DNA of 64,000 bases from Patagioenas fasciata (Eukaryota; Chordata; Aves; Columbiformes; Columbidae), in NCBI RefSeq assembly GCF_037038585.1, contig NC_092520.1, forward strand, positions 711,001 to 775,000, in the 5' to 3' direction. The translations under genes and the position numbers were made by a program. The stretch's first letter is position 1. Every line of letters starts with the position of its first letter. The notes beneath the pieces are model-generated. The model made no database searches and was not told the origin of the DNA. It saw only the letters and a program-made list of their open reading frames with translations. Below are positions 35,137-46,805 of this stretch, in pieces.

Positions 35137-37633
35137 AATATGCACCCGGAAAGATACAGCATCCTGAAAATAGAGAGCTGGCATTGCCAGGCTCAGGGAC
35201 CTGTGTTTGGAAGGCTGCACGTCAAAGGGCGAGGAAGAGTTCAAACTGCTGCAAGGGTGATAAACACAACAGGGGATTGGCAACAGCATCTTGATTAAAC
35301 GAACTGAGTTAGAGGGTTGGTCAGTAATGAGCGAGTCGGCTGCGCACGCCCTTGTGTGTGGACTCGTTTCTCGAGCCCTGAGACCGACACACCAGGGATT
35401 CCTCTCAGCAAACTCACAAATGCTTCCAGCACTGAAAGCTCAGAGTCAGAGCAGCCGGGGACATTCCTGGGGGCAGCAGGGCTGGCAGCATCGCTGCTGC
35501 TGGGGTGGGCGAGGTGGGTATGGCTGCTCACTGATCTGGATGAACCTGCAGCAGCAAGCCAGGTAGGTCATCCATCTGTGTGGGGATTTCAAATAGAAAC
35601 AGCAAAGAGGATATTCTGCTGTCATATTTTACTTATAAATGTAATATATGTATGTATTAGAAGGAAAAATAATAAAAAAATAGCCTGGAAAAGGCCTCAT
35701 GACCATCTCCACTCCCATCCTTCTTGACCGTATTCTCTACAAACAGATGTTATGATATTTGGAAAAACTTCAAGGCAACTGTGGCTTCTTGCAACAGAAA
35801 ATTCTCAGACCAGCTTGCACATGGTCATCTCGGAAGATTTGATCTAGAACTAAATAAATTTATGGACGAACCTTATCTGCAGGCACATCGCTTTATTCTC
35901 CTGCGTTCTGTTTGCTTTCAGGAATGGGAAGGGGTGGGCGGGAGGAGCAGGGAGGGAATGTGCGGGTTTGGTTTTGAAGGTGTTTCTGCTGTCTCCCCCT
36001 GCACCACCCTCAGAAGCCTTTCAGAAGAGAGTGAACAAACCCTGATTCCATCTGGCTGCCTTGCCAATGAAAGGGGCTGTGTTGAGGTCGTCCCCAATAG
36101 ATTTTTGTCCTGCTCGGTCTTCTGTGAAAACAGAGCATTGTCTCCTTGGGCACTGCAGCTTTATTTTCATCAGCACATTGCTATCTTTGCCATCGGAGAC
36201 ATTTTCTTTAAGCCTAGACTGGATTTCTCCTACTCTTTCAGGGCTTCAGACCCCTGACTTTCCTTTCACAGGACATGTAGGACACATTTTTCCGTTCCCC
36301 TTCACTGCAGCCTTTAAGATGCTTCAAGGCTTTTCTCAGGGTGAGTCAGTCACCTCAGCTCTCCAGCTTCACTTGGTCCTCATTCTGAACTCCGTGCAGT
36401 TTGCCCTTGTTTTCCATAAAGTGCCCACCACAAGGCACATCACTCTGAAGATCTTCCAGCTCAGTCCTCTGCTCCTGCCCTTCACGTTCATCCTACCTGA
36501 GTGTGGTCCACCAAACAAGCAATTCTGAGAGTATCATTAGCTCAAAACTTCACTTTGATCCGCAAATGTGTTTTATAAAAGAAGAGAAAGAGCAGCAGTC
36601 AGATTGGCCTGGGAAGATCTACCTTCGATAATGTGATGCTCTCTGGACACGTCGCCCTCTGCCTGCAAGGTCCTGCTGGAAAACACCAGCTGGTTTGGTT
36701 GACAGATGAGCTGTAGCCCTGGGAAACAGAAACCCCAATGCTTCTCTTTCCCGAGGGGAAGAGGTGAAAGCCATATGGGCAACTGGACCGAAAAATCGTG
36801 GGAGTATTTAAACCACAAATAGAGCAGAGCTCTTCAAAGACTGGTCTTGGGGAAACTCTTGTGCATCATCAGAGGCCCCTTGGTGAGACCTCGTCTGTAC
36901 CTCTGGCCAAGCGTGGCCAAGAAAGGTGCTCTAAAGGAAGGTGTAGAGAGGAAAAGCCCTTGTGGACCAGGAGCAGAGCTCTGGCCTTGTGAAAGGGGAC
37001 AAAGAGCAGAGAGGAGTTTGCGCAGCCAGTGTCAGGCTGGGAGGAGGGTTATGTGGTTCTATGGATGTGCTGGGGTGAAAATGCCAGGGAGGAAAAAGCA
37101 TCAGATTCAGCTTCAGAGGTGACAGACGGAAACTGGGTGGGAACAAATGGAGAGAGGAAAGTGGAGGTAATTTCCCAGCTGTTGGAGCAGGGTGGAGGGT
37201 TGGGACTGTCCTCAGCAGAGGCATGAAACCAGAATACCCCAGGGTGCTGACTGCCGGTTCTCCTGGGCAAGATGAGCTGTCACACCTGAAGCAACAGGCA
37301 CTCAGCTTGGTGATCCAGAAAGTCCTTTTCAGCTCAGTCTTCCTAGATCCAGAGCAAGAAGAGGGGAAACTTAGACGGGAAATCAAACAGTCGGTGCTAA
37401 TAGAAGGGTTAAAAGTTCTCCTGCAGGTCTGAAGTAAAACTTCCATCACCTGAGGTTTAGTTATTTCCATGGTGGCTGGTAAAGGAAGGTCAAGGATTTG
37501 ACTAACTCTTCTTTGCCTGTTTTGATGTAGGAACTATGGGATGTCAAATGATGCCAGTGAATGTCAGTCATGCAAAAGGGAAGGGATGATTTCACGAAAG
37601 GTTCCACTAGTTTGTCAAGCTCCTTGGTAAAAG

Positions 37634-37858
37634 ATGAGGAAGAAATTTTTTACAATGAGGGTGGTGAGAGCCTGGCCCAGGTTGGGCAGAGAGGTGGTGG
37701 ATGAACCATCCCTGGAGACATCCCAGGCCAGGCTGGACGGGGCTCTGAGCACCCTGAGCTGGTGAAGATGTCCCTGTCATGGCAGGGGGAACTGGGGAGC
37801 TGGGAAGGTCCCTTCAACCCAAACGATTCTATGGTTTTATGATTCTATGATTCTATGG
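37634..37858 (+). mobile_element. CR1 LINE 3' end fragment, unit 4
   Basis: Copy of the small CR1 3' end, ending in GATTCTATGATTCTATGG. Confidence 0.9.
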
Positions 37859-38151
37859 TATGGATACTAAAATTTTGCACAGAAGAGGCTAGATGGGTTT
37901 CCGAGGTGTGGTTAACAATAATGGAGAAACCACATCAAGCTCAGGAAGTCCCTGAGCTTCAAATTGTTGGAATCTGGGGAGGCACCAAGGAGAGATCTCA
38001 TGCTATGTTTCCTTTCTCATGTTCTCCCCTCAGGGTCTGCTTTTGCTGCTGGGCGTGGGATCTGAGGCTGGATGGACCTTTGATGTGAGCCAGGGGATGG
38101 CTGTCCTTGTGCGCCTGGGCTCTCCTCGCTCAGGCTCCTGCAGCGACCAAC

Positions 38152-39165
38152 ATGTCCGGCTCATTTCCCACCAACACCTCGCTGTTGGAGCTGCACCTGA
38201 CGGGCATCCCGGGGCTGCAGCACCTGCACCTCTGGATCTCCATCCCCTTCTGCATCATGTACCTCATCACACTGGTTGGGAACTGCATGCTCCTGTGCGT
38301 AATAAAGGCCGATCCCAGCCTGCATCTGCCCATGTTCCTCTTCCTCTCCATGCTAGCTGTCATTGACCTGGTGATGTCCACCTCCATCACCCCCAAAATG
38401 CTGGGCATCTTCTGGTTTCACTCCACCACCATCAGCCTGGGTGCCTGTCTTACCCAGATGTTCTTTGTTCACGCTTTCTCTGCAATGGAGTCAGGGGTGC
38501 TGGTGGCAATGGCCTTTGACCGCTACATGGCCATTTGTCACCCACTGCGGTATCTGTCCATCCTGACCAGTCCCGTTGTGGTTGTCATTGGCTTGGCCAC
38601 CTTGCTCAGGGCTGTTGTTTTCATGGCCCCCCTCACCTTCCAGATTCGCTGCCTTCCCCTGTGCGGCCCGGCCATCGTGGAGCACTTGTACTGCGAGCAC
38701 ATGGCCGTGCTCAGACTGTCCTGCGAGGACGCTGCCTTCAGCAGCACCTACAGCCTCTCCATCTCCACCTTCGTGGTCAGCTTCGACTTGCTGCTCATCA
38801 CCATCTCATACGTGCTCATCCTCCGGGCCGTGCTCGGCCTCTCCTCCCCACAGGCCCACAAAAAGGCCTTTGGTACCTGCGGCTCACACCTCTGCATCAT
38901 GGCCCTCTACTACATCCCTGGGCTGCTCTCCATGTACATGGAGAGATACCACCAGGAGCTCCCAGCCTATATTCAGGTCCTGCTGGCTGATCTCTACCTA
39001 CTCATCCCACCAGCATTCAACCCCCTGATCTACGGCATCAGGACGAAGCAGATTCGTGATGGAGCACGCAGGGTGATCTCCCGGAGGAGACCCATGGCAG
39101 GAGGGATTGGGTCTGGCCTTCAGGGCCCAAGGCTGGGGCTCATGAAGACAAAGTCCATTCCCTAA
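38152..39165 (+). CDS. OR52-like class I olfactory receptor, array copy 4
   Basis: Intact 337-residue receptor and the most divergent of the four: private changes M46 (TM1), E177 (ECL2, next to the conserved HLYCEH), L213 and V221 (TM5). It carries S198 like copy 2 but S203/S205 like copy 1, the fourth possible combination at these sites. Start is the first in-frame ATG; AATAAA at 39647-39652. Three of its four private changes are in or next to ECL2/TM5. Confidence 0.96.
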   Translation: MSGSFPTNTSLLELHLTGIPGLQHLHLWISIPFCIMYLITLVGNCMLLCVIKADPSLHLPMFLFLSMLAVIDLVMSTSITPKMLGIFWFHSTTISLGACLTQMFFVHAFSAMESGVLVAMAFDRYMAICHPLRYLSILTSPVVVVIGLATLLRAVVFMAPLTFQIRCLPLCGPAIVEHLYCEHMAVLRLSCEDAAFSSTYSLSISTFVVSFDLLLITISYVLILRAVLGLSSPQAHKKAFGTCGSHLCIMALYYIPGLLSMYMERYHQELPAYIQVLLADLYLLIPPAFNPLIYGIRTKQIRDGARRVISRRRPMAGGIGSGLQGPRLGLMKTKSIP

Positions 39166-40055
39166 AATGGTCAGATCTTCTGCTGGACCTTGATGTGGCT
39201 CTCGGTGTATGTTCAGAGCTGCAGCTGCCTCAGGAAGTGTTGGCACCCACTGAATCCAGATCAGCACCAGGGGCTTCAGCTGGTTGTTCTGCCCATCCCT
39301 AGTGAGGCAGTGATGTTGGCACAGCACCTCCGGGTGATCCAGCTCCCTCAGAGCTCCCAACAAAAAGACCTTTGCAGCCACGACCTGAACTTGTTCTGAC
39401 AAAATGACCTACCGCAGCTGAACCACGGAAAACAGCTGTTTCATCAGCGTATCATTCTATGTGCAGCAGAGCTGTGCCAAGAGGTGCAAGGGACATGGGG
39501 TCACAGGACCACAGGTAACTGACTGCAAGGGACCTCAGGAGGACTCTGGTCCAACCTCCTGCTCAAAGCAGGGTCACCTACGAGGCCACACCAGGTCGCT
39601 GCTTCCTGGGAAGTGGCTGCATGTGGCCTGCTGATGGGAAGCAGAGAATAAAACTTCCGTTTTGCTTTGCTTCCACACACAGTCTTTGATTTTGCTTTAT
39701 TAAACTGCCTCTATCCTGACCCATGAGTTGTTGGCTGCTTTTGTTTTGGTTTGTTTTCTGTCTTATTCTCTCCCTCCCGTCGTGCTGAGGAGCGGAGTTA
39801 TAGAGCAGCTTGGTGGGCACCTGTAGTCCAACCATGGTCAACCGCCACAACAGTGTTGATAAACCAGGGATGTTTTCATTGCTTGCACAGCCTCAAGGCC
39901 TTTTCTGCTCCTCATGTTGCCCCAACAGTGAGTAGCACTGGGGTGCTCAGGGAGTTGTGGGGGGACGCAGCTGGGACACCTGACCCCAGCTGACCAAAGG
40001 CTCCAGATCAGCAGCCAGGAATCTCCTGGGTGCAAGAACAACGAACACTGTGACA

Positions 40056-40749
40056 TGGAGAGCAGTCAGGCAGAATGGGACCTGGGGGGACTCATGGACA
40101 GGAAGCTCAGCCTGAGCCAACAGTGTGCCCAGGTGGCCAAGAAGGCCAGTGGTGTCCTGTCCTGTATCCAAACCAGCATGGTCAGCAGGACAAGGGCAGT
40201 GATCCTTCCCCCGTGCTCTGCATTGGGGAGGCCACACCTGGAGTGTTGTGTTCAGTTCTGGGCCCCTCAGCTCAGGAAAGAGATGGAAGTGCTGGAGCGG
40301 GTCCAGAGAAGAGCAACAAGACTGGGGAAGGGACTTGAGCACAAGCCCTATGGGGAGAGGCTGAGGGAGCTGGGCTTGTTCAGCCTGGAGAAGAGGAGGT
40401 TTAGAGCTGAGCTCAGCACTCTCTAGAACGACCTGAAGGGCAGTTCTAGCCAGGGGGGATTGGGCTCTTCTCCCAGGCAGTCAGCAATAGGACAAGGGGG
40501 TAGGGGCTTCAACTCTGCCAGGGGAAATTGAGGCTGGAGATTAGAAAGCAATTCTGTGCAGAGAGAGTGGTCAGCATTGGAATGGCTGCCCAGGGAGGTG
40601 CTGGGCTCACCAGCCCTGGAGGTTTGTAAACTGAGATTGGCCATGGCGCTTAGTGCCATGATCTGGTCAATGGACTGGAGTTGGACCACAGGTTGGACTG
40701 GATGATCTCTGAGGGCTTTTCCAACCCAGTCCATGCTGTGATTCTGTGA
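40056..40749 (+). mobile_element. CR1 LINE 3' fragment, plus strand (right inverted arm, unit 4)
   Basis: Unit 4 copy of the right arm; arm with shared flank ends at 40784. Confidence 0.93.
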
Positions 40750-41930
40750 AATGTGGTCTGGGTGTCCTTCCACGGTCTGTGTGATGTGACAGGCTCCAAA
40801 GTGTGTGAGAGGCATGGGAGACCTCCCTTGGGAAGAGGGTCTTTTTTGGGTGTATTTAGACTTCCTGATCTGCCATTGCGGCACATCAACCACTCAGAGA
40901 AGTGAACTTCAAGCAAAACGACCTGAATATAAGGGTTTTTCTTGAAAACATGCTCCTGTTCACAGTCTAACAGTGTGTCCCTGCCACAGCACGTGGCCTG
41001 ACTACTGAAGATGTTCCCTCTGCTCGGCAGGACATGGTGCTGGAGAGCAGAAATTGCACCTTTGGAGTAGATGTCATGGGACAGGACAGCTGACATGGGG
41101 ACCACTCAAGGTCGCATTGGAGGCTGCGTCTCCATGTCAGAGTGTGCACACGTTCCTCTGGGACACAGTGATTGCAGAGCTGGAGACAGGACATGGGCTG
41201 AGGACAAAGTTCTCTTAGGGCAAGGAATGCAGAACAAAATCCCCGTATTAGGAAAACCTCCCCTTTCTGACATCATCTCTAGGAATAACACTCCCTGCAC
41301 ATCACATCTTCATCCCCTCCGCCATTTCACATGTCCCTCATTGCTTTGTCCCTGTGCTGAACAAATCTGGTGCTGTTCTCTCCTATCAAGGTTTGTATTT
41401 GATGGGAGGGTTGGGGCGCTGGAAGCGGAGCCAGAAGAGACAGGGCAGGGCAGAAGAGGGTCTCAGTGGGACAGAGCTGGGATGGAGGAGCTCTGGGGCC
41501 GTTCCACCTGTCCCTTCAGTGCTGTGCTTGGCCTGACACAGACCAGTCATTGCTGTAAAATAAGTGCGCCTGCTTGCCTTGCACCAGGTAGGATAACTTT
41601 ATGTGGATGACAGGAGAATAACTGTCAGGCTCCACTTCAGAAGGGTGTTCCTCTTGTGTTGCACTTCTGCTCACACATATGTTCCTACCTGCACTTCCCC
41701 CAGAATCTTTTGTGGAAAATAAGATGAAAAATTAGGTAAAATTAGGGATTTATTTCCTAATTCGCTGGCATTCTGCTAATGACCCTTAAAGGCAGGCCTT
41801 GGAGCTGCTGGAGGTTTGGTATCGCGTGTGGTTTCCTCGTGCATGATCAGTTCCCCAGCATCGTTCCTCACCTATGTACCGCATGGTGCAGCCGGGGCTG
41901 AGGACCCTCTGTGAGATCCCACCTCCCTGC

Positions 41931-43988
41931 GTGGGTTCTCAGATTCCTTTTGGGGACTCCACAGAAGTGAGAGCTTGCTGTGATGGTTCTGAGTGGAGAG
42001 AAGGGTGGAGATTTTGAAGGAAATCAGAAATAAAAAGAGAGTTTACAGACTGTGGAAAAAAGGGCTGGCTACCTATGAAGAATTTAGGAAAATAGCTAGA
42101 TCGTGCAGGAAAAAAATCAGGGAAACAAAAGTGCAGTTTGAAGTTAATTTGGCCAATTCTGTTAGGGATAATAAAAAGTCCTTCTTTAAATATGTTAATA
42201 ACAAAAGGAGGGGCAAGGAAAACCTCCATTCTCTACTGGACTTTGAGGGAAATATAGTTAACAAAGATGAGGAGAAAGCTGAGGTACTTAATACCTACTT
42301 TGCCTCAATATTTACCAGTCAAACAGATGGCCCTCAGGATAACTGGCCTCTGGAGATGGTTGACAGGAATAGGAAGCCAAATAGTCCCCTTGTATTCCAA
42401 GAGGAAATAGTTGGTGGCTTACTGAGCCATCTGGATCCTCATAAGTCTATGGGACCAGACGGGATCCATCCTAGGGTGATGAGGGAGCTAGCAGAAGAGC
42501 TCGCCAAGCCGCTCTCCATCATCTTCCAACAGTCTTGGCTCACTGGGGAGGTCCCAAATGATTGGAAACTGGCAAATGTTACCCCAATCCACAAAAAGGG
42601 CTGCAAAGCTGACCCTGGCAACTACAGGCCTGTCAGCCTGACCTCGGTGCCTGGCAGGGTGATGGAGCAGATCATCCTGAATGCAATCACACAGCACCTC
42701 CAGGATGGACCAGGGATCAGACCCAGCCAGCATGGGTTTAGGAGGGGCAGGTCCTGTCTGACCAACCTGATCTCCTTTTATCATCAGGTGACCCACCTGG
42801 TGGATGAGGGGAAAGCTGTAGATGTGATCTATCTAGACTTCAGCAAAGCCTTTGACACTGTCTCCCATAATATACTCCTTCAAAAGCTGATAGCCCATGG
42901 CTTGGACAAGTGCACTCTCTGCTGGGTTAAGAATTGGCTGGAGGGCCGGGCCCAGAGAGTGCTGGTAAATGGGGCTGCATCTAGCTGGCGGCCAGTCACT
43001 AGTGGTGTCCCCCAGGGGTCAGTGTTGGGTCCAGTCCTGTTTAACATCTTTATTGATGATTTAGATGAGGGGATTGAGACCACCATCAGCAAATTTGCTG
43101 ATGACACCAAGTTGGGGGGCAGTGTTGACCTGCTGGAAGGCAGGAGGGCTCTGCAAAGAGATCTGGATAGACTGGAAAAATGGGCTGATTCCAATGGGAT
43201 GAAGTTCAACAAGGCCAAGTGCCGGGTCCTGCACTTTGGCCACAACAACCCCCTTCAGCGCTACAGGCTGGGCACAGAGTGGCTGGAGAGCAGCCAGACA
43301 GAAAGGGACCTGGGGGTACTGATTGACAGCAAGCTCAACATGAGCCAACAGTGTGCCCAGGTGGCCAAGAAGGCCAATGGTATCCTGGCCTGTATCAAAA
43401 ATAGTGTGATCAGCAGGACAAGGGAAGTGATCCTTCCCCTGTACTCTGCATTGGTGAGGCCACACCTGGAGTATTGTGTTCAGTTCTGGGCCCCTCAGTT
43501 CAGGAGGGATATTGAGGTGCTGGAGCGGGTCCAGAGAAGAGCAACAAGACTGGTGAAGGGACTTGAGCACATGACCTATGGTGAGAGGCTGAGGGAGCTG
43601 GGGTTGTTCAGCCTGGAGAGGAGGAGGCTTAGAGGTGACCTCATTGCTCTCTATAACTACCTGAAGGGAAGTTATAGTCAGGTGGGAACTGGTCTCTTCT
43701 CCCAGGCAGTTAGCAATAGGACAAGGGGACATGGGCTTAAACTCTGCCAGGGGAAGTTTAGGCTGGATATTAGGAAGAAGTTCTTTACGGAAAGAGTGAT
43801 CAGGCATTGGAATGGCCTGCCTAGGGAGGTGGTGGACTCACCGTCCCTGGAGGTTTTTAAACTGAGATTGGACATGGCTCTTAGTGCCATGATCTAGTAA
43901 ATGGGCTGAAGTTGGACCAAGGGTTGGACTTGATGATCTCTGAGGTCTTTTCCAACCTAGCCAATTCTGTGATTCTGTGATTCTGTGA
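41931..43988 (+). mobile_element. CR1 LINE, 5'-truncated, with open reverse-transcriptase frame
   Basis: The right flank of the array starts with a CR1 copy that lacks the endonuclease half of ORF2 but keeps the entire reverse transcriptase, the C-terminal domain and the 3' end with its three-fold ATTCTGTGA tail. No target duplication is seen, as usual for CR1. The exact 5' end is uncertain by some tens of bases because the first 60 bases are not clearly CR1. Confidence 0.93.
41993..43897 (+). pseudogene. CR1 ORF2 remnant (reverse transcriptase, no endonuclease)
   Basis: 634 codons without a stop. The frame starts after a TGA at 41990-41992 and has no ATG at its head, so it is a 5'-truncated remnant and not an autonomous gene. 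RT landmarks: VTPIHKKG and NYRPVSLTS around codons 195-217, [10 protein letters not shown] around 247-256, [13 protein letters not shown] around 280, [10 protein letters not shown] near 338, and the catalytic FADDTKLGG near 370. The C-terminal region ([47 protein letters not shown]) is complete. The open frame over 1.9 kb suggests a fairly young insertion. CR1 copies of this kind cannot move unaided because they lack the endonuclease. Confidence 0.9.
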
Positions 43989-44871
43989 AATCCAGAGTTT
44001 CCAAACCATCCTGCTCTCTCTGGCAAGAGCAAAGGGGTTTTTCTCCACTTCTTAGTTTACATTTTCTGCATTGATCTCATGGGCACCCGGCGTGCTCTGG
44101 AGACCACGGTGCTCCCGAGACCCCGACAGTACGACGCTCCAAGGGAGAGCTAATGAAAGAAGCTGAAGCAGTGTTGAAAATTACCATCTCCTCACAGGAC
44201 AGACAATCTCTGCATCCTCTATCTGCTGTCCCTCAGGGGAGAGGACAGAATAATACCCTGGCGCTGCACTTGGAGATGCGCAGGGATGTTCTGCTGCAGC
44301 CTCCCAGGTGACAGTCCTGCAAGTGACGGAGATGTCTCACTGTCTGACAGCGCTCGTCCTTCTTGGTAGAGTGAGATGAGGAGCCTTTGCTCAGGCTGCA
44401 AAGCTCATCCCTGCGCTATTTCCATCTCCCAGGCCCAGGAGTCCCAGTGACCAGGGTTCTTCATCACTGCTGCAATACTGACAATACTATTGCAATGAGC
44501 ACTGGCTATGGAAGAGAGCTTCTGGAAGCAAATCTACTCTTGCCTTGGATGTTGGCACCTGGGGACGTGTCTCTGGACTCAGACACACGTAAGTGCCTGG
44601 AGGGAGGTGTCCACATATGATTGTGTGCATGAGTGCTTGGTGTCTAAGCACTGAGCACCGCCAGTGGAGATCCAGCCCCTGCAGTCAGCACATCCTGAGG
44701 AGCAACTCAGCTCATCCCAGGACAGACCCTCACATTTAGGGAGCGAGTTACCTGAGCTCTTATCTGACTGCAAGAGAGTCTCAGACCCTTGGGGTGTCGT
44801 TCCACTGCCCCTTACCTCCATGTCTACAGCCACTTGAGATGCTTCCAGGTACCCAGGTACCCACATGGGAG
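43989..44871. other. gene-free stretch right of the CR1 copy
   Basis: No gene seen. A good splice donor (CACAC|GTAAGTGC near 44588) could end a noncoding first exon of the next receptor gene, 2.2 kb downstream, but nothing else supports this. Confidence 0.35.
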
Positions 44872-45207
44872 ATGCAGACCATCACATGGAGGGGGTTGGT
44901 CTCCTCTCCTGAGTAGCAAGTGACAGGATGAGAGGAAACAGCCTTAAGTTGCGATAGGGGAGGTTGAGGTTGGACCTTGGAAACAATTTCTTCCCCAAAG
45001 GGCTGTGGGGCATTGGAACAGGCTGCCCAGGGCAGTGCTGGAGTCACCATCCCTGGAGGGCTGGACAGACGGACAGGAGGTTCTCAGGGACATGGGCTTA
45101 GTGCCAGGGGTGGGAGAATGGTTGGACTTGACGATCTTCTCCAGCCTAAGTTGGACATGATGATCTTGAGGGTCTCTTCCAACCAAAATGACTCTGTGAT
45201 TCTACCA
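44872..45207 (+). mobile_element. CR1 LINE 3' fragment
   Basis: CR1 terminal region (GGGGAGGTTGAGGTTGGA, CAGGCTGCCCAGGGCAGTG, GAGGGTCTCTTCCAACC) ending in GACTCTGTGATTCT. Same subfamily as the fragments at 53141, 55927 and 60280. Confidence 0.9.
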
Positions 45208-46805
45208 CCCAGGGTTTGCAGGGACTGCACCCTGCTTGGTGTAAAGGAATTACAGGCCACGTGGGGCACACCAGTGGTCTCTGATGGCTCTAGGCAGCTG
45301 AACCATACCCCGGGTCTTTGCAGGGGGACCCTCATGTAGGCCCTGAGATCTGTTGTGTTAGACTGGGTTTTGCAGCACCCCATGTTTTCTGTTCCGCAGC
45401 AGGGTCTGGTCTGGAAGGCTGGTCCATGTCCCTGGCATCATGTGGGTCTGCGCAGGAGTGTGGGTGGGTGAAAGCAGCTGTGGGTTAACCCCACTGCTCA
45501 ATCTGGAGTCACACCTGGCTCCTGCAAGCTGCTGGTTACCGGCATGCAGAGGGCCAGTGCCACACAATTGAGTGCAGTGATTGAAAAGGAATTTTCATCC
45601 CACTTTAGCCTCTAAAATGTCCCAATTCGCAGACATTTAGACCAGAAGGTAAGTGCTTCTGTCCTGATCGGTCTTTCCAGCCACCAGCTCTTGCAGCAGC
45701 CCCGCACCTGAGGCAAATCAATAGTTCAAATGGAGGGTTCAAAACCTACCGAAGTCTGATTTTCATTTTTAAACTTCAAGTGCTGTGTTTCCTTAGTTGT
45801 CTCCCAATATCTTATTTCTATTCTGAACTTGTCTAGCTTCTGTTTCTCACTACTCCCATGCTAAGCATGTCTGATGATAAATTTTAGCCTAAATAATCCC
45901 GCAGCAGGGCTGTACACAGGTGTATTTTACTGCGTGTTGTCACTAGCACGGGTGTTGTCAGGCACAATCCACCCCGCAACTTGTTGCTTGCTAAAAGGCT
46001 GCTGGTGGGTGATCATCCAGGCAATTTCTGTCAACAGGTAGGGACCTGGTGTGGTCATCGCCTGCCTGGTCTGTGTCACCGTCTGGGGAGGAGCAGCGGA
46101 ATCAAAGCTTTGGCACAAATTAATGTGTAGATCCTGCCCGCCATGCCCAGACTCTTCTTCTTGCCTCTCCAGGACTGTCCTCTGGAGTTTCTGTACTACC
46201 TTAAAGCTTCTCCTGCAAGAATAAAACCTCAGAAAACAATATTTTCCTCTGAATATTGCTTAGTTTTGCAGGCTTGTCTCATGGGTAAATGACAGAATGA
46301 AGACAGAGCAACAAAAGGCAATTTTGTGATCACATTTAATGTCCCCGAGCACTTTCCCAGACCGCTTTCTGCCCTATAAATTTGTAGGAACTTCTTGTAT
46401 TTGGCCCATGGCAGAGAAGCCAGGGCTGCTTAGGCAAAAGTGCCGTCCGAGGGAAGCTGGATGCTGACCTTTTTCTCTCCTCTTGCAGATTATTTCCAGA
46501 TGTCAGCTGAGCAGTGATGAGGAACCATCAAAGAAACAAGCCTTTCACGAGCAATGGACTGTAAAAGTTCCTTGGTTATCCTCGAAAGATGAACTTTCCA
46601 CTTGATAGGAACTTTTAAGCCATAACAACCCCATTTATTCAGCATTTCTGATCCATTCCCCTGCCCCGTCACTCCCATCTTGCACAGCCTAATAACAATA
46701 TGGATTCCTGATCTGGCTCTTGCACTGATGCAGAGTCCTCATCTTATCCCCCTTAGGGCTTGAAACTGTCCCCTTTTTCTAAACACAAAAGCAAGATTGT
46801 GCTGC
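45208..46805. other. upstream flank of receptor gene 6, no gene seen
   Basis: No repeat or coding region recognised. A splice acceptor with a strong pyrimidine tract ends in TTAG at 46756, 49 bases before the receptor ATG, and probably starts the coding exon. Confidence 0.45.

Larger units (their letters stand above)
5038..41929 (+). repeat. four-copy tandem segmental duplication, unit about 9.3 kb
   Basis: Four head-to-tail units begin at 5038, 14360, 23681 and 32557 with the same string GCCCAGGGGCAGCG. By eye the units match almost base for base. Unit 3 is short because of a 493-bp deletion near its start. Units 3 and 4 share a 48-bp segment that is absent from units 1 and 2, and 9321-493+48 gives exactly the observed 8876 for unit 3. 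All three internal junctions read CCTCCCTGCCCAGG. The left edge reads ACCAATGCCCAGG and the right edge CCTCCCTGCGTGGG, so TGC is shared by all. Each unit carries one receptor gene on the + strand. Confidence 0.97.
32557..41929 (+). repeat. tandem unit 4 (9373 bp), right end of array
   Basis: Same order of parts. It has the 48-bp segment at 35861-35908. It ends at CCTCCCTGC, after which the sequence changes at once to the CR1-bearing right flank (GTGGGTTCTC) instead of starting a fifth unit. Confidence 0.95.
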
